Notes under the pieces: generated by a model | Database searches by the model: none | What the model was told of the DNA's origin: nothing | Seen by the model: only the letters and a program-made list of their open reading frames with translations | Made by a program: the position numbers and the translations under genes | Assembly: GCA_937937835.1 (NCBI GenBank) | Contig: CALDBJ010000080.1 | Span: 1 to 9,370 of the forward strand | DNA: 9,370 nucleotides | Direction of reading: 5' to 3' | Source of the DNA: an uncultured Collinsella sp. | GTDB taxonomy: Bacteria > Actinomycetota > Coriobacteriia > Coriobacteriales > Coriobacteriaceae | Shown here: positions 4,839-9,370 of the stretch, piece after piece | Position numbering within the stretch: the stretch's first letter is position 1 | How the letters are laid out: every line of letters begins with the position of its first letter

Positions 4839-6239
4839 TTATGCCTCCGCGCGGAGCGGCGCGAAGCTGGCGGTACCGCCCTCGATAACGCTCAGATAGG
4901 CACGGCCCGTACGCTTGGCGGTAGAGGACTGCAGGCGCTCGATCTCTTCCTCGAGGATCTGATTGACGCGCTCGTGACGACGGTTTTCCATAATGCCGGC
5001 GGCAATAGCCTCGGCCCGCTCGATGCTCTCGCGCGAGATACGGGCAGTATCCTCGGGGAACACAGCGCTGTGACGGCCGACATAGGCGGGGGCAGCAGGC
5101 TGAGGGGCAGCGACGGGAGCGGGGGCTGCAACAGGAGCAGGCTCGTCAATCTCATCCAGAATCGCGGTGGCGGCGGCCCACATGTCCTCGTGGCCCGAGT
5201 AATCAGCCATGGGGACATCAACCTCGAGTGAGGCATCCGGAAGGTCGCCGGTGTCGATGCGATCTTGGGCATCAATCGATGCGGTGATGGCTGCAGGCTC
5301 ATCGAGGTCATCGAAATCGATATCCGCGGCACCGGAGATGATAGGCATGCTGGCGAGGTTTACATTGTACGGCGCAGCCTCAGCCGCCTGCTGCTGGGCA
5401 GGAGCGCCCCACAGCGAGCTTTCGGCGGCACGGCGGGCGGCAACGGCCTCCTCGTCCGCGGCCATGGCTTCATCAACGTACGAATTGTCGGCAGAAGCGT
5501 TCGCGTCCGCCGAGGTAGCGCTGTAGGCGTTATTGGCTGCCGCGTTGGCGACGAGTGCCACGAAAGCCGCCGTGCTGCCCGCAGGGGCGGCCTGGGAGCC
5601 AGACACGGCGCGTGCCGCGGCGGCGATGTCGTCGCGATTGAAGGAGCCGGTCTGCCCGCCGTTGGTGAGCTCGTCGATGGCGACTTGATAGACGTCGCGC
5701 GAGTGTGCAGGGTCGCAGCTCACCGACGAATCGTCGTCAAGCATACTGTCGATCATGGACCAAGCCTCGTCCTCGTCCATAGCATCTGCGGCTCGAGCGA
5801 TGGTAGGGACACCATCATCGGCATGACGGCGCTGGAACGCACCAGTCAGGCCGGAAAGGAATGCCGAGGTAGACTGCTCCGCCTGAGCCTGAGAATCAGA
5901 AGCCGCAGCGTAAGGAGTCGCATCCTGCTGCTGAGCTGAAATCGAGGCGGTCTTGAACTCGCTTTGATGCTGATTGAGATTGGCGGCACCGCCCATGGCA
6001 TCGGGCTGGAACAGACGCTCTTCACGCTGCGCACGATACTCGGAGATACCCAGCGAGGCGGCATAGATGCCCACGCCCGCCACCGCGCCCACGGCGAAGG
6101 GAACCGCACCCGCCACGACCGTCTCGTTCACAGACGAAAACGGCAGCGTCGCGGCATACATAACCACGGGAGCGGCAAGGCCGATCCCGCACGAAAGTCC
6201 GGCAAGGACTGCTCGTTGTGTTGCATCAGAAGAAGCCAT
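4839..6239 (-). CDS. Unrecognised membrane-anchored protein with a long acidic Ala-rich region
   Basis: I do not recognise this 466-residue protein. Two hydrophobic helices near the N-terminus (about 10-32 and 41-63) are joined by a short loop. A charged stretch (EYRAQREER, 67-75) follows. Residues about 80-395 are Ala-, Asp-, Glu- and Gln-rich, low in complexity and probably disordered, with Pro-Ala repeats at 367-386. A charged helical, possibly coiled-coil segment (about 396-440) follows, then a compact tail TGRAYLSVIEGGTASFAP (444-461). The N-in topology with a long cytoplasmic tail is inferred. I chose the ATG at 6239 because GGGGAG (6245-6250) precedes it at 5 nt. A TTG nine codons upstream (6266) lacks this support. 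It is first in a two-gene unit with VanZ, which suggests an envelope-related role, but function is unknown. Confidence 0.85.
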   Translation of the reverse strand: MASSDATQRAVLAGLSCGIGLAAPVVMYAATLPFSSVNETVVAGAVPFAVGAVAGVGIYAASLGISEYRAQREERLFQPDAMGGAANLNQHQSEFKTASISAQQQDATPYAAASDSQAQAEQSTSAFLSGLTGAFQRRHADDGVPTIARAADAMDEDEAWSMIDSMLDDDSSVSCDPAHSRDVYQVAIDELTNGGQTGSFNRDDIAAAARAVSGSQAAPAGSTAAFVALVANAAANNAYSATSADANASADNSYVDEAMAADEEAVAARRAAESSLWGAPAQQQAAEAAPYNVNLASMPIISGAADIDFDDLDEPAAITASIDAQDRIDTGDLPDASLEVDVPMADYSGHEDMWAAATAILDEIDEPAPVAAPAPVAAPQPAAPAYVGRHSAVFPEDTARISRESIERAEAIAAGIMENRRHERVNQILEEEIERLQSSTAKRTGRAYLSVIEGGTASFAPLRAEA

Positions 6240-6244
6240 GAGCT

Positions 6245-6301
6245 CTCCCCATCTTCCAGCACCCAAATCGCATCATTCAGTTGGCTGCGCGAGAGAAGAT
6301 G
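6245..6301 (-). promoter_or_regulatory. RBS of the membrane-protein gene with an adjoining leader hairpin
   Basis: GGGGAG at 6245-6250 is the ribosome binding site that decides the start at 6239. In the transcript, CATCTTC (complement of 6295-6301) can pair perfectly with GAAGATG (complement of 6250-6256). A second 7-nt match with one mismatch lies inside (6259-6265 with 6282-6288). The hairpin would end at the first base of the RBS and could affect translation. The pairing is seen; the regulatory role is inferred. Confidence 0.35.
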
Positions 6302-6375
6302 AAGCGGGGCTATGCCCCAAAGCAACGGTATATGGTTCGTTTCATCTGCGTTATCCGTCGCGAAGCTTAAAAGCT

Positions 6376-6404
6376 ATTATGCGAAACCGCCCTGTCGATT
6401 GCAA
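6376..6404 (-). promoter_or_regulatory. Promoter of the membrane-protein / VanZ unit
   Basis: On the minus strand TTGCAA (6399-6404) and CATAAT (6376-6381) are 17 bp apart. The predicted start near 6369 gives a leader of about 130 nt before the ATG at 6239. The leader contains a GGGGC/GCCCC hairpin (6306-6318). The 6240-6550 gap holds this promoter, the leader, and the rho terminator, with no gene that I can support. Confidence 0.7.
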
Positions 6405-6482
6405 GCGACGATGTCGGATTGAAACGGGAAACCTGCTGCTTGCCAGTCTTATGGTCAAAAATAAGTGCGGAGCGGCGATATG

Positions 6483-6513
6483 AAAAAGGCCGAGGCGCAA
6501 GCCCCGACCCTTT
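6483..6513 (-). terminator. Intrinsic terminator of rho
   Basis: On the minus strand, AAGGGTCGGGGC pairs with GCCTCGGCCTT around a TTGC loop, with one bulged G and two G-U pairs. TTTTTCAT follows. It lies about 40 bp after the rho stop codon and separates rho from the membrane-protein gene. Confidence 0.8.
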
Positions 6514-6550
6514 ATCGCATTGATGGCTATCGCTGCGTGTGGATGACAAC

Positions 6551-9106
6551 CTAGAACGTCTGCTCGTAGTCGCTGTGCTTTTTGGCCGAACGCACCAGGA
6601 ACTCCTGGTTGGTGTTGGTGCCCTTAAGACCCTTGATAAACGACGCAGCTGCGCGCTCGGTGTTGTTCATGCCGGCAAGAATGCGACGCAGGCCAAAGAC
6701 AAACGGACGCATCTGCTCGTCAACCAACAGGTCCTCGTTACGCGTACCGGAGGCAACGGGGTCGATAGCCGGGAAGATGCGGCGGTCGGCCAGGTCGCGG
6801 TCGAGCTTGAGCTCCATGTTGCCGGTGCCCTTGAACTCCTCAAAGATGACCTCGTCCATCTTGGAGCCGGTGTCGATGAGGGCAGAGGCCAGGATGGTGA
6901 GCGAGCCACCGTTCTCGATATTGCGGGCTGCGCCCAGGAAGCGCTTGGGCGGATACAGTGCCGCCGAATCGACGCCGCCCGAAAGGATGCGGCCTGAGGC
7001 GGGCGCCGCCAAGTTGTAGGCGCGGGCAAGACGCGTGATGGAGTCGAGCACCACCACGACATCGCCGCCCAGCTCCACGATGCGCTTGGCGCGCTCGATG
7101 ACGAGCTCTGCCACACGAGTGTGGTTGTCGGCGGGCATATCGAAGGTCGACGCCACAACCTCGCCCTTGATGGAACGCTGCATATCGGTAACCTCTTCGG
7201 GGCGCTCGTCGACGAGCAGGCAGATGAGGTGCACCTCGGGGTTGTTAATCGAGATAGACTGGCAGATCTTCTTGAGGATCGTGGTCTTGCCGGCCTTGGG
7301 CGGGGACACGATCAAGCCACGCTGACCCTTGCCGATCGGCGACACGATGTCGATGGCGCGACCGGTAATGGAATCCTTGCCATGCTCCATGCGCAGCGGC
7401 TCGTTGGGATAGACCGGGGTGAGGTCACCGAACTTGGGGCGGTTGCGAATCTGCTCGGGGTCTAGACCGTTGACGGTCGTGATTTTGGCGAGGCCGGCGC
7501 GCTTGTCGCCGCCGCGCGAAGGACGAAGCGAGCCCTCGATGACGTCGCCCGTGCGCAGACGCGCGGAGCGGATGAGGTAGGCGGGCACGAAGGCGTCGTC
7601 GTTGGACTTCATGTAGCCATGGGCGTGGATGATGCCGGAGCTGTCCGGGCGAATCTGCAGAATGCCCTTGATGTCGCGGAAGCCCTCGGCCTTCGCGGCG
7701 GTGACGTAGATCTCCTCGACGAGCTCGGCTTTCTTCTTGCCGGTCGTCTCGATCTCGAACCCCTTGGCCTTCTCGCGCAGTTCGGCGACCTTCATGGCAG
7801 CGAGCTCCTCGCGCGAAAGCGTGGGCTCGGTGGGGGCGGCGTTGCGCTCCTTGTTGCGCTGTTTGCGATCGCGCTGGCGGTTGCGACGGTCGTTGTTGCG
7901 CTCGTCCTTGCGCTCGTTGCGCTCCTCGTTGCGCTTGTGCTGGCGACGGTTGGGGCGAGCGCCGTCTTCGGCCTCGGCGGGCGCGGCGCCATCGGTTGCG
8001 GCGGCGTCGGCATTGGCCGCAGCGGCGTCATTGGCCTCGGCGCCGGAATCGACCTGCGCTTCGACATCAGCCCGCTGCTCGGACGCCTTGGCCTTAGCGG
8101 ACTTCTTACGACCACGCTTGGGCTTTTCGGACGCAGGCTGTTCGACGTCCTGGGGCTCGGCGGCATCAATCGATGCATCGGCGGTCGTCTCGGCGGAATC
8201 CTCGGACGCACCCTTCTTGGCAGCCTTGGCCTTGGACGTACGCTTAGCAGCAGTACGATGGCTGCGACTAGGGCGGACGTCGGCGGGCTCGACATCAGCA
8301 GAAACGGCCTCGGAAGTCGTAGCATCCTGGACGGGCGCGTCGGCAGCGGTTGCAGGCTCGGCGGTCGCCGCAGCATCCCGAGCGGCGGCGGCTGCGGCTG
8401 CGGCCTTCTCGGCCTCGACGAAAGCCTTGGGCTTGCGACCGCGACGGTGCGGGCGCAAAGCCGGATCGACAACGGGAACTTCGCTGGCCTCGGCAGGCGC
8501 AGCGGGCTCAACAGGCGATGTGCCCTCCCCTGCCGCGGAACGGACCGAAGCCTCAGCGAGCTCGGGGGTTACCTGATCGGCAACCTGCTCGGCCTTAGCA
8601 GCCGTGCGACGGCGTGTGCGCGGTACCGGCTTCTCGGTTGGCTGGTCGGCGACAGGGGTCTCGGTGGCGGCAGGCGTCTCGGGCACAGACGGAGCTGCAA
8701 GCTCGGTCAGAGCCGCGGCCTCGCGCTCGGCAGCACGACGGCGGGCGCGCACCACCTGAGCCTCGCTAATCTGCGCCAACGCACGTGCCTGCGCGACCTC
8801 ATCGGAAATCGGCGCCGAGGAGTCAGCTGCAACGGTGCGCTTGGCGCGCGTCGTGCGCGCGGTACGGCGCTTGGGCTTGGTGACCTCCTCGCCGTCAGCG
8901 GCAGGCTTGGCCGCGCGGCGCGTGCGCTTGGGCTTTGCCGGAGCAGCCTCCTCACCAGTTGCAGGCACGGCCTTCTCAGCCGTTGCAGCCTTAGGCGTCT
9001 CAGGAGCCGAGGTTTGCGCGGGCGCCGCGACCTGGTCCGACGCAACCGGTGCAGCGGGAGCGGCCTGCGTCGTCGTTATTTCGTTTTCTTGCTGTTGATC
9101 AGACAC
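6551..9106 (-). CDS. rho: Transcription termination factor Rho with a very long N-terminal extension
   Basis: Rho is the hexameric RNA-dependent ATPase that ends transcription. The 851-residue length is about twice that of E. coli Rho (419). Residues 1-428 are a low-complexity Ala/Glu/Pro-rich arm with repeated basic clusters (KPKRTRR near 58, RRGRKPK near 221, KPKRGRKK near 328) and an Arg/Asn-rich run at 385-422. The Rho core follows: N-terminal helical domain (429-470), RNA-binding cold-shock fold (476-547) and ATPase (580-850). Key residues are intact: Walker A PPKAGKT (602-608, K607), E634/R635, Walker B D688, the Q-loop region around GGVDSAALYPPKR, R-loop FKGTGNME (758-765) and arginine finger R789. 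L631, at the E. coli L208 position, is Leu as in bicyclomycin-sensitive Rho. The GTG start at 9106 is preceded by an in-frame TGA four codons upstream and only a weak RBS. Extended arms are known in actinobacterial Rho. Confidence 0.98.
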   Translation of the reverse strand: MSDQQQENEITTTQAAPAAPVASDQVAAPAQTSAPETPKAATAEKAVPATGEEAAPAKPKRTRRAAKPAADGEEVTKPKRRTARTTRAKRTVAADSSAPISDEVAQARALAQISEAQVVRARRRAAEREAAALTELAAPSVPETPAATETPVADQPTEKPVPRTRRRTAAKAEQVADQVTPELAEASVRSAAGEGTSPVEPAAPAEASEVPVVDPALRPHRRGRKPKAFVEAEKAAAAAAAARDAAATAEPATAADAPVQDATTSEAVSADVEPADVRPSRSHRTAAKRTSKAKAAKKGASEDSAETTADASIDAAEPQDVEQPASEKPKRGRKKSAKAKASEQRADVEAQVDSGAEANDAAAANADAAATDGAAPAEAEDGARPNRRQHKRNEERNERKDERNNDRRNRQRDRKQRNKERNAAPTEPTLSREELAAMKVAELREKAKGFEIETTGKKKAELVEEIYVTAAKAEGFRDIKGILQIRPDSSGIIHAHGYMKSNDDAFVPAYLIRSARLRTGDVIEGSLRPSRGGDKRAGLAKITTVNGLDPEQIRNRPKFGDLTPVYPNEPLRMEHGKDSITGRAIDIVSPIGKGQRGLIVSPPKAGKTTILKKICQSISINNPEVHLICLLVDERPEEVTDMQRSIKGEVVASTFDMPADNHTRVAELVIERAKRIVELGGDVVVVLDSITRLARAYNLAAPASGRILSGGVDSAALYPPKRFLGAARNIENGGSLTILASALIDTGSKMDEVIFEEFKGTGNMELKLDRDLADRRIFPAIDPVASGTRNEDLLVDEQMRPFVFGLRRILAGMNNTERAAASFIKGLKGTNTNQEFLVRSAKKHSDYEQTF

Positions 9107-9186
9107 AGTGTTTGCTCAACTTTCTTTTCAAGCCCTGTGATCACATGCTCCCTGCATAAACCTTCAGGGCGGCTAAACAGTCTAGC

Positions 9187-9205
9187 TCCGTCAAATACCG
9201 ACGGA
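9187..9205. repeat. Hairpin in the rho leader
   Basis: TCCGTC (9187-9192) and GACGGA (9200-9205) form a 6-bp stem with a 7-nt loop inside the predicted rho 5' leader. CCCTG/CAGGG a little downstream of it in the transcript (within 9150-9169) could form another. No T-run follows either. Rho genes are often autoregulated in their leaders, but the mechanism here cannot be read. Confidence 0.3.
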
Positions 9206-9248
9206 CATCATTGATCTGTATCGAGATATTTGCGTCATATACGCAGCG

Positions 9249-9335
9249 TTAGTGTAACACAACCGCCGTCACCTGCAACTTAGTCATTGGGGACGTTCTT
9301 AAACGACTATTCAAAACCTTGATTATCGACTTCAT
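9249..9335 (-). CDS. Possible 28-residue small protein or leader peptide upstream of rho
   Basis: On the minus strand an ATG at 9333-9335 opens 28 codons (MKSIIKVLNSRLRTSPMTKL, then QVTAVVLH) ending in TAA. A strong GGGAGG (9343-9348) sits 7 nt before the ATG, much better than the site of rho itself. The peptide is basic with no recognisable domain. Codons such as ATA, TTA and AGA are rare in GC-rich genomes, so it may be chance. It overlaps the predicted rho promoter, so it could only be translated from a transcript starting further right, outside the window. It could be a regulatory leader peptide, a small protein or spurious. Confidence 0.3.
   Translation of the reverse strand: MKSIIKVLNSRLRTSPMTKLQVTAVVLH
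9251..9278 (-). promoter_or_regulatory. Predicted promoter of rho
   Basis: On the minus strand TTGCAG (9273-9278) and TACACT (9251-9256) are 16 bp apart. A start near 9244 gives a leader of about 137 nt before the GTG at 9106. The -35 box resembles the other TTGCA-type boxes in this window. A promoter further upstream is not excluded. Confidence 0.5.
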
Positions 9336-9356
9336 CCGAACACCTCCCACATTCAT

Positions 9357-9370
9357 CCGCACATGTGCGG
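9357..9370. repeat. 14-bp perfect palindrome at the window edge
   Basis: CCGCACATGTGCGG is self-complementary over 14 bp and may extend past the window. It lies next to a direct repeat of TTCATCCG (9331-9338 and 9352-9359, 21 bp apart). It may be a protein-binding site or part of a terminator of the next gene. Confidence 0.4.

Noticed and set aside
4551..5939. Plus-strand open frames opposite VanZ and the membrane-protein gene
   Set aside because: The minus-strand genes have ribosome binding sites, a promoter and membrane or family motifs; the plus-strand products are compositional shadows.
9136..9145. TGTGATCACA palindrome in the rho leader, resembling a CRP site
   Set aside because: CRP-type sites need TGTGA and TCACA separated by about 6 bp; here they are adjacent, and the site lies downstream of the predicted promoter.
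7619..9214. 531-codon open frame on the plus strand opposite rho
   Set aside because: It is an artefact of the Ala/Arg-rich, GC-rich codons of the Rho arm; the product is a Gly/Leu/Arg-rich low-complexity string and rho is certain on the other strand.

Overview
The window reads as chromosomal DNA of a GC-rich actinobacterium, most likely a gut member of the Coriobacteriia such as Collinsella. This is inferred from the GC-rich codon use, a transcription terminator Rho with a very long basic N-terminal extension of the actinobacterial kind, and the general gene content. No species can be fixed from sequence reading alone.

Left part (1-1595): a tyrosine recombinase gene (197-1435, +) lies just beyond the 3' end of a tRNA-Lys gene. 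Three inverted repeats sit upstream of it, and two strong minus-strand terminator hairpins lie between it and the tRNAs. This looks like the end of an integrated element whose body lies to the left, outside the window. The tRNA cluster (1595-1889, -) encodes tRNA-His(GTG) followed by two identical tRNA-Lys(CTT) genes. It is read from a good promoter at 1916-1944.

Middle part (2055-4831): a PLP-dependent class I/II aminotransferase (+) ends at its own terminator. A ROK-family sugar kinase (+) with an intact zinc motif follows. It converges on a small VanZ-family membrane protein (-) across a bidirectional terminator whose stem contains the VanZ stop codon.

Right part (4839-9370): the VanZ gene is the second gene of a minus-strand unit. 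The first gene encodes an unrecognised protein with two N-terminal membrane helices, a long acidic Ala-rich linker and a C-terminal helical segment. It has its own promoter and a structured leader of about 130 nt. Upstream lies rho (9106-6551, -), a single gene with its own terminator and a roughly 135-nt leader. A 28-codon open frame with a very good ribosome binding site precedes rho.

Most of the window is ordinary core genome. The less ordinary points are the element/tRNA-Lys junction with its inverted-repeat cluster, the unrecognised membrane protein paired with VanZ, the about 430-residue low-complexity arm of Rho, and the small frame before rho. I see no defence system, CRISPR array or other clearly new multi-gene system.
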